A program made the position numbers and the translations under genes. Below, piece after piece: positions 7,600-15,462 of a stretch of 64,000 bases of DNA. A model generated the notes under the pieces. It was given only the letters and a program-made list of their open reading frames with translations. It had not been told where the DNA came from and ran no database searches. This DNA comes from Kribbella sandramycini (GTDB lineage: Bacteria; Actinomycetota; Actinomycetes; Propionibacteriales; Kribbellaceae), in the NCBI RefSeq assembly GCF_013131805.1, contig NZ_JABJRC010000003.1, forward strand, positions 496,001 to 560,000, in the 5' to 3' direction. The stretch's first letter is position 1; each line of letters begins with the position of its first letter.

Positions 7600-8262
7600 T
7601 CACTGGTCGTCACTCTCCGGACCCACCACGAGCAGGTCGATGTGGATCCCGAGCGTGCGTCCGGCGGCGTCCACCGTACGGACCAGCGGATACGCACCGT
7701 CACCCCAGCCCGAGTGGGCCAGGACGAGATTCTCACCCTCCGTGGCCAACGGGAGCACGATATTCGCGCAGCCCTCGATCAGATGCTCGGGCGAGTCCAT
7801 CAGCGCGAACCAGCTGTCGTCCCGCCCGTTCTCGAACAGGTCCTCGTACCAGTCGCCCTCCGGCATCAGCGTCCGGACGGCCTCGGCGTCCACGAAGCCG
7901 ACGGTGCCGGCGTCGACGGCGACCATCCAGAACTCGTCCTCGCCGAGCTCCTCGTCCGCGTTCGTCGCGGCCTCCACCGCAGCGACCTCGCCCTCGGCGA
8001 ACCGCAGCGACAGGTACGCCTCGCGCAGGTGGCTGCCGTCCTGCGCGTCCGACACGTCCGCCACCGTCACGTACGCCGGATAGTCGCCGGCCGGGACGTC
8101 GACGACCGGGCCCTCGCCCAGCGTCACGAACGGGTCGCACGCCTCGAGCTTGCCGTTCGGCACCCGCAGTACGCCGAGCTCGTGCACGGTCAGGCTCCAC
8201 GTCCGGCCGTCGACCTCGACAGGACCCGGACGGAGCGCGCGGAACAGGTTCGGGGTGATCAC
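7600..8262 (-). CDS. DUF4241 family protein
   Basis: 220 residues, soluble, acidic, with no signal or transmembrane segment. The C-terminal motif SGWGDGAYPLVRTVDAAG is typical of DUF4241, where a Gly-Asp-Gly turn precedes YP. The first half is a beta-rich domain (GPVVDVPAGDYPAYVTVADV). The function of the family is unknown; in some bacteria members are linked to polymorphic-toxin immunity, but no toxin gene is next to it here. It is transcribed divergently from nfo, 59 bases apart. Confidence 0.7.
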   Translation of the reverse strand: MITPNLFRALRPGPVEVDGRTWSLTVHELGVLRVPNGKLEACDPFVTLGEGPVVDVPAGDYPAYVTVADVSDAQDGSHLREAYLSLRFAEGEVAAVEAATNADEELGEDEFWMVAVDAGTVGFVDAEAVRTLMPEGDWYEDLFENGRDDSWFALMDSPEHLIEGCANIVLPLATEGENLVLAHSGWGDGAYPLVRTVDAAGRTLGIHIDLLVVGPESDDQ

Positions 8263-8288
8263 CAGGCCAGCGTAGGCCTGGCCGGTCG

Positions 8289-8315
8289 AGAACTGTCGGA
8301 GGACAGTTCTAGGGT
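8289..8315 (+). promoter_or_regulatory. RecA-NDp/PafBC-type DNA-damage promoter for nfo
   Basis: CTGTCGGAG (8293-8301), exactly eight bases, then TAGGGT (8310-8315) matches the mycobacterial pattern TTGTCRGTG-N8-TAnnnT at seven of nine box positions and both fixed ends of the -10. The ATG follows six bases after the -10, implying a leaderless transcript. The region is also a perfect inverted repeat: AGAACTGTC (8289-8297), GGAG, GACAGTTCT (8302-8310). Confidence 0.6.
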
Positions 8316-8321
8316 GGGGTC

Positions 8322-9125
8322 ATGAGCTTGAAGCTGGGTGCACACGTCGACCAGGAGGACCCGCTGGCCGAGGCGGCCGATCGGGGCGCCGACCTGGTGC
8401 AGTTCTTCCTGGGCAATCCACAGGACTACAAGGCCCCCAAGCTCGCGTACGCCGACGGCGAGGAGGCGCTCCGGGAGCGATCGGCCGCGGCCGGCGTCGA
8501 TCTGTACGTGCACGCGCCGTACCGGCTGAACGTCGCGAACACCAACAACCGGATCCGCATCCCGAGCCGCAAGCTGCTGCAGCAGACGCTCGACAAGTCG
8601 GCCGAGATCGGTGTCAAGGGCGTGATCGTGCACGGCGGTCACGTCGGCGACGAGGACGATCCCGAAGCCGGCTTCGACAACTGGCGCAAGTGCATCGAGC
8701 GGGCCGAGCTGCCGGTCCCGCTGCTGATCGAGAACACCGCCGGCGGCGAGAACGCGATGGCCCGCCAGCTGGAGCGGATCGAGCGGCTGTGGGAGGCGGT
8801 CCAGGCCTCCGGTAACGATCGCTTGGAAAATGTCGGCTTCTGTCTCGACACCTGCCACTTCCACGCCGCCGGCGAGGAGCTGGCGACGGTCGTCGAGAAG
8901 GTGCTGGCGATCACCGGCCGGATCGACCTGATCCACGCCAACGGCTCGCGCGACGAGTTCGGTTCCGGCGCCGACCGGCATGCCAACTTCGCCGACGGTC
9001 ACATCGATCCGGCCGATATCGTCGCCGTGGTCAAGGCCGCCGGCGCCCCGGTCGTCGTCGAGACGCCGAATGCCGACCACGGCCAGAAGACCGATATCGA
9101 CTACCTGCGCTCACACCTCGGCTGA
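8322..9125 (+). CDS. nfo: Endonuclease IV (apurinic/apyrimidinic endonuclease)
   Basis: 267 residues forming a xylose-isomerase-like TIM barrel. Metal-site motifs are visible: KGVIVHGGHVGD, LLIENTAGGENAMA, FCLDTCHFHAAG, HANGSRDEFGSGADRHAN and VVVETPN. It cleaves abasic sites with a trinuclear zinc centre in base-excision repair. It is slightly shorter than the E. coli enzyme, as in other actinobacteria. The 3' end overlaps the convergent membrane protein gene by 15 bases. The upstream promoter matches the PafBC/RecA-NDp damage-inducible pattern, in keeping with its role. Confidence 0.9.
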   Translation: MSLKLGAHVDQEDPLAEAADRGADLVQFFLGNPQDYKAPKLAYADGEEALRERSAAAGVDLYVHAPYRLNVANTNNRIRIPSRKLLQQTLDKSAEIGVKGVIVHGGHVGDEDDPEAGFDNWRKCIERAELPVPLLIENTAGGENAMARQLERIERLWEAVQASGNDRLENVGFCLDTCHFHAAGEELATVVEKVLAITGRIDLIHANGSRDEFGSGADRHANFADGHIDPADIVAVVKAAGAPVVVETPNADHGQKTDIDYLRSHLG

Positions 9126-9581
9126 GCTGTCGCCGTCCGGCTGCGGCGCGACGAGGTGGTAGAGCCAGTAGCCGATCCCCCACGGCAGCAACAGGCTGAG
9201 CGCCGTCGTGGACCGCGGCGGGATCAGTACGGCGACCAGGATCGTCACCACCAGCAACAGCGTCGACACCTGAAACAGGTCGAACCGCCCCAGCACCCGG
9301 TCCTTCAGCGTCACCCGCTCCAGCGCGCACAACACGTACAGCCCGGCCAGCCCGAGCAGCAACAACGTCACCACCGCCAGCCCGACCCACCCGAGCACCC
9401 CCGCCGCCCCCGGGTCGGCGAGCACCCGCGAGTACTGGAAGACCCCGACCAGCAAACTCACCGCAGCGCACACCCAGTACAAACTGTTCGTCGTCTGCTG
9501 CGCCCGCTCCGGATCCGGCTTCGGCTCCACCACCTCGGAGCCATCCGACTCCTCCGGCACTTCCGACTCTGACTGCGCCAT
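9111..9581 (-). CDS. Small membrane protein with acidic N-terminus
   Basis: 156 residues: a Glu/Ser-rich cytoplasmic tail of about 30 residues, then four hydrophobic helices (about 33-50, 60-85, 103-118 and 124-145) and a short acidic C-terminus. No family was recognised and no catalytic residues are visible. It ends 15 bases inside the convergent nfo gene. Confidence 0.6.
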   Translation of the reverse strand: MAQSESEVPEESDGSEVVEPKPDPERAQQTTNSLYWVCAAVSLLVGVFQYSRVLADPGAAGVLGWVGLAVVTLLLLGLAGLYVLCALERVTLKDRVLGRFDLFQVSTLLLVVTILVAVLIPPRSTTALSLLLPWGIGYWLYHLVAPQPDGDSSAEV

Positions 9582-9760
9582 GCCCGCGACGGTAGCGCAC
9601 CACAGGACAAGGGTTCGCTCCCGACCGAGCCCTCCCGGCCACCCGCTTCCCCGAACTCTTCGCCCCCGCCGACCGGGCCTGGGCCCAGCAGCCAGCTCCC
9701 ATTTGCCGGGCCGACCCGGCCCTCGTTAGCTGGGCCAGCTCGGCTCATTTGGTGGGCTGA

Positions 9761-10008
9761 CCCAGCAAACCCCGGGTGGACCAACCGCCTGCGCCAGGTA
9801 CACCCACCACTTCATGGGCCCACCCAGCAAACCCCGGGTGGACCAACCGCCTGCGCCAGGCACACCCACCACTTCATGGGCCCACCCAGCAAACCCCGGG
9901 TGGACCAACCACCCGCGCCAGGCACACCCACCACTTCATGGGCCCACCCAGCAAACCCCGGGTGGACCAACCACCTGAGCCAGGTACACCCACCACTTGA
10001 TGGGCCGA
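9761..10008. repeat. Four tandem copies of a 62-bp repeat
   Basis: Copies begin at 9761, 9823, 9885 and 9947, each opening CCCAGCAAACCCCGGGTGG, with a truncated fifth at 10009. Copies differ by a few bases. Degenerate fragments of the same theme (GGCCnAGCnAAnG) lie just upstream at 9645-9760. Since 62 is not a multiple of three, the array is not coding. The gap 9582-10116 holds this array and no gene. Confidence 0.9.
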
Positions 10009-10116
10009 CCCAGCGCGTGGGTCTGTTTCGCTTGTCGCCGCTTACCTCGACGCGAGGGATGACGGCGGTCACCACATGGGTAGGCAGGTCAGGTTGGCGC
10101 GCGAGCTGGGGCTGAT

Positions 10117-10650
10117 CTAGGTGCGGCGGTGGACTGAGACGGCGTAGTCGCCGTTGGTGAAGGGGGTGCGGTCCCAGGTGGCGAAGCGGTCGACGAGGGT
10201 GAGGTCGGCGGCGGCGCAGTGGGCGTCGTAGTCGTCGGTGGTGTACCCGCGGTCGAGGCTGAAACCGGCGATCAGCAGGTTGCCGACGTGGCGGGCGACG
10301 CCGGCGACGAGTTGGGCCTGGGTGCCGGGGGCGGTGAAGAGCGGGACGTTGCCGGCCATGACGACGACGTCGAACGTCCGGCCGAGGTCGAGCTCGGCGA
10401 GGTCGGAGCGGACCCAGGTGAGCCCGGGAGCGCGCTCGGCGGCGGCCGCCAGCATGGACTCGTCGAGGTCGGCGCCGACGACGTCGATGCCGTGGTTGGC
10501 CAGCTCGATGCCGACCCGACCGGTGCCGCACCCGGCGTCCAGGACGCTACTCGGCGCGAACGCACGAACGAAGGTGGCCTCGCCGTGCACGTCCATACCG
10601 GACTCGGCTAGCGAGTCGAATCTGCGTTGGTACTCAGCGCCGTTCCACAC
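10117..10650 (-). CDS. Class I SAM-dependent methyltransferase
   Basis: 177 residues from a GTG start with CAGGAG close upstream. Motif I is VLDAGCGTGRVGIELA (about 37-52), followed by the acidic DVVGADLDESML loop and FDVVVMAGNVPLF. The short C-terminal part gives little clue to substrate. It overlaps the end of the upstream MFS gene by 43 bases, so the two are probably co-transcribed. Confidence 0.8.
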   Translation of the reverse strand: MWNGAEYQRRFDSLAESGMDVHGEATFVRAFAPSSVLDAGCGTGRVGIELANHGIDVVGADLDESMLAAAAERAPGLTWVRSDLAELDLGRTFDVVVMAGNVPLFTAPGTQAQLVAGVARHVGNLLIAGFSLDRGYTTDDYDAHCAAADLTLVDRFATWDRTPFTNGDYAVSVHRRT

Positions 10651-11849
10651 TCCTGAACCTTACGTCGATCCGTCGGTCGCCACGGGAGGATGGCGGCGCT
10701 GAGCAGGCAGAAGACGCCGGCCGCCCAGAGCGCGCCGCGGAGGCCGAGAACGACGGACAGCACTCCGCCGAGCGCAATGAACGCTGGTTGGACGGAACGC
10801 GAGGTAATGGACCAGGCGGTGACGACGCGGGCCATGTGGGTGTCCGAGGTGGCCTGCATGCGATAGGTCGCGAACGACGGATTGAAAGCGCCTGCTGCGA
10901 TCAGCAGGCCGGCTTCGGCGAGTGTCAGCCAGATGAGGCCTGGCAGGCCGGACGGCGACAGCGGGAACAAGAGCAGCCAAGGAGCGCGCAGTACGCCGAA
11001 AATCAGCAGCATGCGGTGCAGGCCCCAGCGCCGCGTGAGCCGAGGCGCCAGACCGGCGCCGAGAATGCCGCCCAGACAGGAGACGCCGAGGAACAATCCC
11101 CAGCTCCAGGGGGCGAGGTTGAGGTCGCGGAGCATGAAGACGGTCAGCAGCGGCACGGTCATCATCACGGGGCCGCCGAAGAGCGCGCTGTTCCAGAAGA
11201 GGGCGCGCAGCTCGCGGTGGCCGAGGATATAGCGCCAGCCGGCGGTGAGGTCGCGCTTGCCGAGCTGGACGACGGGCTCCGGCTCGGGCTGTTTGATCCG
11301 CCGGATGCCCAGCGCGGAGAGCAGGAACGACGCGGCGTCCACAGCCAGCGTCACCGTCGCCCCGACCAGGCTCACCAACAGACCACCGGCCGACGGGCCG
11401 ATCGTCAGCATCAGCCAGTTGGTCTGCTCGAACCGGCTGTTCGCCTCAGCTCGCCCCTCCGGCGGCACGAGCGCCTTCAAATGCGCGCCGCTCGCCCCGG
11501 CGAACGCGATCGTCGCCGCCGCCTGCAGTACGCCGACCACGCAAAGCTGTGGATAACTCAGGACGCCGAACGCCGCCGCCACCGGCACACTGCCCAGCGC
11601 GACGAAGCGGACCAGGTCCGCGACGATCATCGCCGGCCGCTTGAGCCGGCGCTCGATCACATCGCCCAGCGGCAACGCGAACACCGCACCCGCCAGCCCG
11701 GAGACCGCCGCGAGCATCGAGACCTGCAAGGTGCTGACGTCGAGCGCGAGCACTGCTACAAGTGGCAAGGCGCCCTGACCGACCGCCGACCCGAAGGCAC
11801 TGACCGTGAACGCGACCCACAACCGACGGAAGTCCGGACCCAAAGACAC
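10608..11849 (-). CDS. MFS transporter (drug/proton antiporter type)
   Basis: 413 residues from the GTG at 11849; the open frame continues about 90 codons further upstream, but that part lacks membrane character and runs toward a divergent gene. About 12 helices. The loop GDVIERRLKRPAMIVADLVR between helices 2 and 3 is the MFS motif A equivalent. It resembles MFS_3/enterobactin-exporter-like efflux proteins. Substrate unknown. It shares a 97-base divergent region with the PhoX-like gene. Confidence 0.8.
   Translation of the reverse strand: MSLGPDFRRLWVAFTVSAFGSAVGQGALPLVAVLALDVSTLQVSMLAAVSGLAGAVFALPLGDVIERRLKRPAMIVADLVRFVALGSVPVAAAFGVLSYPQLCVVGVLQAAATIAFAGASGAHLKALVPPEGRAEANSRFEQTNWLMLTIGPSAGGLLVSLVGATVTLAVDAASFLLSALGIRRIKQPEPEPVVQLGKRDLTAGWRYILGHRELRALFWNSALFGGPVMMTVPLLTVFMLRDLNLAPWSWGLFLGVSCLGGILGAGLAPRLTRRWGLHRMLLIFGVLRAPWLLLFPLSPSGLPGLIWLTLAEAGLLIAAGAFNPSFATYRMQATSDTHMARVVTAWSITSRSVQPAFIALGGVLSVVLGLRGALWAAGVFCLLSAAILPWRPTDRRKVQECGTALSTNADSTR
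11548..11556 (-). other. DnaA-box-like 9-mer
   Basis: TGTGGATAA is the exact complement of the classical DnaA box TTATCCACA. It lies inside the MFS coding sequence. Confidence 0.35.
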
Positions 11850-11946
11850 CCGGCGATCGTAGGAGCGCCCACCGACAGAAATCCGGCGTTCACATCCACT
11901 CGCTTGACTGCCCGGATCACCCCCATCGCCCCATGGAGGATTCGCA

Positions 11947-13095
11947 GTGGACCGTCGTACCTTTCTCCGCGCCGCCGTCGTCGGGACGTCGACCTCGGTC
12001 GCCTTCGGCTTCAGCGTCGTACCGGAAGCCCTCGCCTTCCCCGCGCAGACCGGCCCCAGCCCGTACGGCGCCCTACGGCCGGCCGACGCCAACGGCCTGC
12101 TGCTGCCGGCCAACTTCACCAGCCGCGTGCTGGCCCGCTCAGGTCAGTCGGTCGCCGGCTACACCTGGCACGGCGCTCCCGACGGCGGAGCCTGCTTCGC
12201 CGACGGCACCGGCTGGATCTACGTGTCCAACTCCGAGCTGAGCAGTGGCACCGGCGGTGCGAGCGCGCTGCGCTTCAACAGCAGCGGCACCATCAGCAGC
12301 GCCTACCGCATCCTCTCCGGCACCACCAGGAACTGCTCTGGCGGCGCTACCCCCTGGGGCACCTGGCTGTCCGGTGAGGAGACCGACCTCGGCTACATCT
12401 GGGAGACCGACCCGCGCGGCACGCAGGCCGCCGTACGCCGTCCCGCACTCGGCCGCTTCTCGCACGAAGCCGCCGCCGTCGACCCGGACCGGCGCGTCAT
12501 CTACCTGACCGAAGACGAGACCAGCGGCGGCTTCTACCGCTTCGTCCCAACCACCTGGGGCGACCTGTCCGCCGGGACACTCCAAGTGCTCCGCGAGTCC
12601 GGCAGCACGCTGTCCTGGGTGACCGTCCCCGACCCGGACGGCAGCCCGACGCGCACCCGCCGCCAGGTCTCCGGCATGAAGGTCTTCAACGGCGGCGAAG
12701 GCTGCTACTACCGCAACGGCACCTGCTTCTTCACCACCAAGGGCGACAACCGCGTCTGGGCGTACGACGCCGTCAACAACACGATCGCGATCGCCTACGA
12801 CGACAACCTCACCTCGAACCCGCCGCTCACCGGCGTCGACAACATCACCGCCACCAGCGTCGGTGACCTGTACGTCGCCGAGGACGGCGGCAACATGGAG
12901 ATCTGCATCATCACCCCGAACGACGTCGTCGCCCCGTTCCTCCGCGTCAGCGGACAGTCCGGCTCCGAGCTCTGCGGCGTCGCCTTCAACCCAGCCGGCA
13001 ATCGCCTCTACTTTTCCTCGCAACGCGGCACCAGCGGCTCCTCCAGCGGCGGCATCACCTACGAAGTGACCGGCCCCTTCCGCACCACGCTCTAA
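11947..13095 (+). CDS. Tat-exported PhoX-like (DUF839) phosphatase
   Basis: 382 residues from a GTG. The signal MDRRTFLRAAVVG has the twin-arginine motif and a cleavage region near ALA-FPAQ. The mature part is a beta-propeller of the DUF839/PhoX family, with GEETDLGYIWETDP, GRFSHEAAAVDPD and YVAEDGG. PhoX enzymes are Ca/Fe-dependent alkaline phosphatases folded in the cytoplasm before export. Several acidic candidate metal ligands are present, but exact equivalence to PhoX cannot be assigned by eye. It is shorter than typical PhoX (over 500 residues), so substrate and activity are uncertain. Its stop overlaps the convergent SDR stop by four bases. Confidence 0.75.
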   Translation: MDRRTFLRAAVVGTSTSVAFGFSVVPEALAFPAQTGPSPYGALRPADANGLLLPANFTSRVLARSGQSVAGYTWHGAPDGGACFADGTGWIYVSNSELSSGTGGASALRFNSSGTISSAYRILSGTTRNCSGGATPWGTWLSGEETDLGYIWETDPRGTQAAVRRPALGRFSHEAAAVDPDRRVIYLTEDETSGGFYRFVPTTWGDLSAGTLQVLRESGSTLSWVTVPDPDGSPTRTRRQVSGMKVFNGGEGCYYRNGTCFFTTKGDNRVWAYDAVNNTIAIAYDDNLTSNPPLTGVDNITATSVGDLYVAEDGGNMEICIITPNDVVAPFLRVSGQSGSELCGVAFNPAGNRLYFSSQRGTSGSSSGGITYEVTGPFRTTL

Positions 13096-13808
13096 CGCAG
13101 ATTCAACCCACCATCCAGTACGACGACCTCTCCGGTGACGTAGCCGTTGCGGACGAGTGCCGACACCAGGTCGGCCACGTCCGCCGGCTGCGCACCCCGG
13201 CGCATCGGACTCGCCGTCCGCCACAGCTCCTGGGCCTCAGCCCAGTCCGCCGTCAGCGGCGTATCGACCAGCCCCGGCGCCACCGCATTCACCCGAACCT
13301 CCGGTCCGAGCGCAGCGGCCAACAGCTTCGTCACATGGTTCAACGCAGCCTTACTGGCGGCGTACGCCACCGAAGCCCCCTTCGGCCGCACCCCCGCATG
13401 GCTGGTCACATTGACCACGCATCCACCGGCCGAACGCAGTGCAGGCAGCGCCGCCGTGCACAACAACCACGGCGCGATCAGATTGACGTCCAGCACGCGC
13501 CGCCAGTCATCAGCCGACAGTCCGTCCAGCTCCGCATGCGGCACGGCCCAACTGATACCCGCGTTGTTCACCAACACGTCCAGCCGCCCATGCACCTGCA
13601 ACACCGAGGGCACCAACCCACGCGCCGCATCGTCGTCCGCCAGCTCAGCCTGGTGATAGGACCCGCCCAGCTCGGCCGCCAGCGCCTCCCCTACCTCGCG
13701 GCTCGTCCGTGAGTGCACAGCCACGGTGAAGCCGTCCGCCGCCAGTCTGCGCGCGATCCCGGCGCCGATACCCGACGTGGAGCCGGTGACCAGCGCGACC
13801 TGCTTCAT
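13092..13808 (-). CDS. SDR family oxidoreductase
   Basis: 238 residues, classical short-chain dehydrogenase. It has the NAD(P) motif TGSTSGIGAGIA, VNNAGIS, the catalytic region NVTSHAG with YAASK further on, and a C-terminal DGGLN as in FabG-like enzymes. The start codon overlaps the stop of the TetR gene (ATGA, 13805-13808), so the regulator and enzyme are coupled. Substrate unknown. Confidence 0.85.
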   Translation of the reverse strand: MKQVALVTGSTSGIGAGIARRLAADGFTVAVHSRTSREVGEALAAELGGSYHQAELADDDAARGLVPSVLQVHGRLDVLVNNAGISWAVPHAELDGLSADDWRRVLDVNLIAPWLLCTAALPALRSAGGCVVNVTSHAGVRPKGASVAYAASKAALNHVTKLLAAALGPEVRVNAVAPGLVDTPLTADWAEAQELWRTASPMRRGAQPADVADLVSALVRNGYVTGEVVVLDGGLNLR

Positions 13809-14371
13809 CCGCGGTAGCGGAGGCCGTCGACGAGGAGGTCGAGGAGCCGGCCTACCTGGTCACGGCGGTCGCCGGCGGCCATGGAGACGCCGCTGAGGTT
13901 GATGAGCAGGTCGTCGGCGGAGATATCGGTGCGGAGGTCGCCGCTGGCGGCTCCGGCGGTGAGGAGTTGGTCGATCGCGCCGACGAGGAGTTCGAGGCTG
14001 TGGTCGTAGGGGTTGGCCCCGGCCGCGATGATCGCGCGGAGGGCCTCGGCCATGCCGAGTTTGCGATGCATGAAGTCCGCGAAGCGATCCATCCAGGCGC
14101 GCAGAGCCTCGACGGGCGGTAGCTGCTCGAGAAGTTCCGGGGCGGCTTCGCAGACCGTCGCCAGTTCCTTGCGGTACGCCGCCTCGATCAGCGCCTCGCG
14201 GGTCGGGAAGTGCCGGTAGAGCGTGCCGATCCCGACGCCGGCATCCTTCGCGATGCCCTCGAGGGTCGCCTCCAGGCCGCATTTGGCGAACGCGCGGGCG
14301 GCCGCGGCCAGCACCTGGTCGCGATTGCGCTGCGCGTCGGCCCTGAGCGGGCGCGCCTTCGACTCGGTCAT
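13805..14371 (-). CDS. TetR family transcriptional regulator
   Basis: 188 residues from the ATG at 14371; an in-frame extension upstream would run through the operator region and is rejected. The helix-turn-helix is at about 30-60 (LEGIAKDAGVGIGTLYRHFP), and the C-terminal domain resembles SbtR-like TetR ligand domains. It probably represses itself, the coupled SDR and the divergent SDR through the two palindromes at 14411-14453. Confidence 0.88.
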   Translation of the reverse strand: MTESKARPLRADAQRNRDQVLAAAARAFAKCGLEATLEGIAKDAGVGIGTLYRHFPTREALIEAAYRKELATVCEAAPELLEQLPPVEALRAWMDRFADFMHRKLGMAEALRAIIAAGANPYDHSLELLVGAIDQLLTAGAASGDLRTDISADDLLINLSGVSMAAGDRRDQVGRLLDLLVDGLRYRG

Positions 14372-14410
14372 CTCCCCCTCCTCAGCACGAAACCTAGCGG
14401 ACTTGATATC

Positions 14411-14453
14411 CGGAGGAGCCTCCGCTTTACTGGATTTACCGGAGGCTCCTCCG
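14411..14453. promoter_or_regulatory. Paired palindromic operators for the TetR regulator
   Basis: CGGAGGAGCCTCCG (14411-14424) and CGGAGGCTCCTCCG (14440-14453) are each CGGAGG/CCTCCG palindromes with a two-base core, and are reverse complements of each other. Their centres are 29 bp apart, close to three helical turns. They sit 40-82 bp upstream of the TetR start and 37-79 bp upstream of the divergent SDR start. Confidence 0.75.
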
Positions 14454-14489
14454 GTTAACAGCTTAGCTCGGAGAACAGGACACGACCTG

Positions 14490-15407
14490 ATGAGCAGAAT
14501 CACCACCCCCTTCGGCTACGACTCCACCGCCGCCGAGGTGATCGCCGGAGTCGACCTGACCGGTCGCCGCGCGGTCGTCACCGGCGGCGCCTCCGGGATC
14601 GGCGTCGAGACCGCCCGCGCGCTGGCCGGCGCCGGCGCCGAGGTCACCCTCGCCGTCCGCGACCGGGTCGCCGGTGAGCGCGTGGCCGCCGGAATCATCG
14701 ATTCCACCGCGAACAACAAGGTGTACGTCGCGCCCCTCGATCTGGCCGACCAGGCGTCCGTCCGCGCCTTCGCCGCCAACTGGACCGGCCCGCTGCACAT
14801 CCTCGTCAACAACGCGGGCGTGATGGCGTCGCCGCTGAGCCGCACCCCCGAGGGCTGGGAGAACCAGTTCGCCACCAACCACCTCGGTCACTTCGGTCTC
14901 ACCGTCGGTTTGCACGACGCCCTCGCGGCCGCTGGTGACGCCCGGGTCGTCTCGGTCAGCTCCAGCGCCCACCTCAGCTCGGACGTCGTCTTCGACGACA
15001 TCCACTTCGAGAACCGCCCGTACGACCCCTGGCTGTCCTACGGACAGTCCAAGACGGCCAACATCCTGTTCGCGGTCGAGGCGGCCAAGCGTTGGGCCGC
15101 AGACGGGATCGTCACCAACGCCCTGATGCCGGGCGGGATCCGCACTGCGCTCCAGCGGCACGTCGACGCCGAGACCGTGCGGCAGTGGGAAGAGCAGTAC
15201 CAATGGAAGACACCCGAGCAGGGCGCCGCGACCTCCGTCCTGCTGGCCGCCTCTCCGCTGGTGCAGGGCGTCACCGGCCGGTACTTCGAGGACAACAACG
15301 AAGCACTGCCTGCGGTCGACGGCGTGAACATGTCCGGTGTCGCCGCGTACGCGCTCGATCCGGAGTCGGCCACTCGGTTGTGGGAGCTCTCCGAACAGCT
15401 GGTTTGA
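14490..15407 (+). CDS. SDR family oxidoreductase (retinol-dehydrogenase/WW-oxidoreductase-like)
   Basis: 305 residues. It has VVTGGASGIGVETARAL, VNNAGVMASP, FATNHLGHFGL and YGQSKTANILF, the signatures of the longer SDR group related to retinol dehydrogenases. The ATG at 14490 follows GGAG at about ten bases; an open frame upstream is rejected because it runs through the operators into the TetR gene. It is divergent from TetR/SDR and probably controlled by it. Substrate unknown. Confidence 0.85.
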   Translation: MSRITTPFGYDSTAAEVIAGVDLTGRRAVVTGGASGIGVETARALAGAGAEVTLAVRDRVAGERVAAGIIDSTANNKVYVAPLDLADQASVRAFAANWTGPLHILVNNAGVMASPLSRTPEGWENQFATNHLGHFGLTVGLHDALAAAGDARVVSVSSSAHLSSDVVFDDIHFENRPYDPWLSYGQSKTANILFAVEAAKRWAADGIVTNALMPGGIRTALQRHVDAETVRQWEEQYQWKTPEQGAATSVLLAASPLVQGVTGRYFEDNNEALPAVDGVNMSGVAAYALDPESATRLWELSEQLV

Positions 15408-15462
15408 TCACGAGACCGGCTCAGCTGGGGTTACTCAGGCTGGGCCGGTACTCTGACCCCCC

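Noticed and set aside
9761..10008. CRISPR array or repeat protein
   Set aside because: Copies are directly adjacent without unique spacers, and the 62-bp period breaks any reading frame.
10608..12119. Longer N-terminus of the MFS protein from 12119
   Set aside because: The extra 90 residues are Arg/Pro-rich, overlap the divergent PhoX-like gene and lack membrane character; the GTG at 11849 fits the family.
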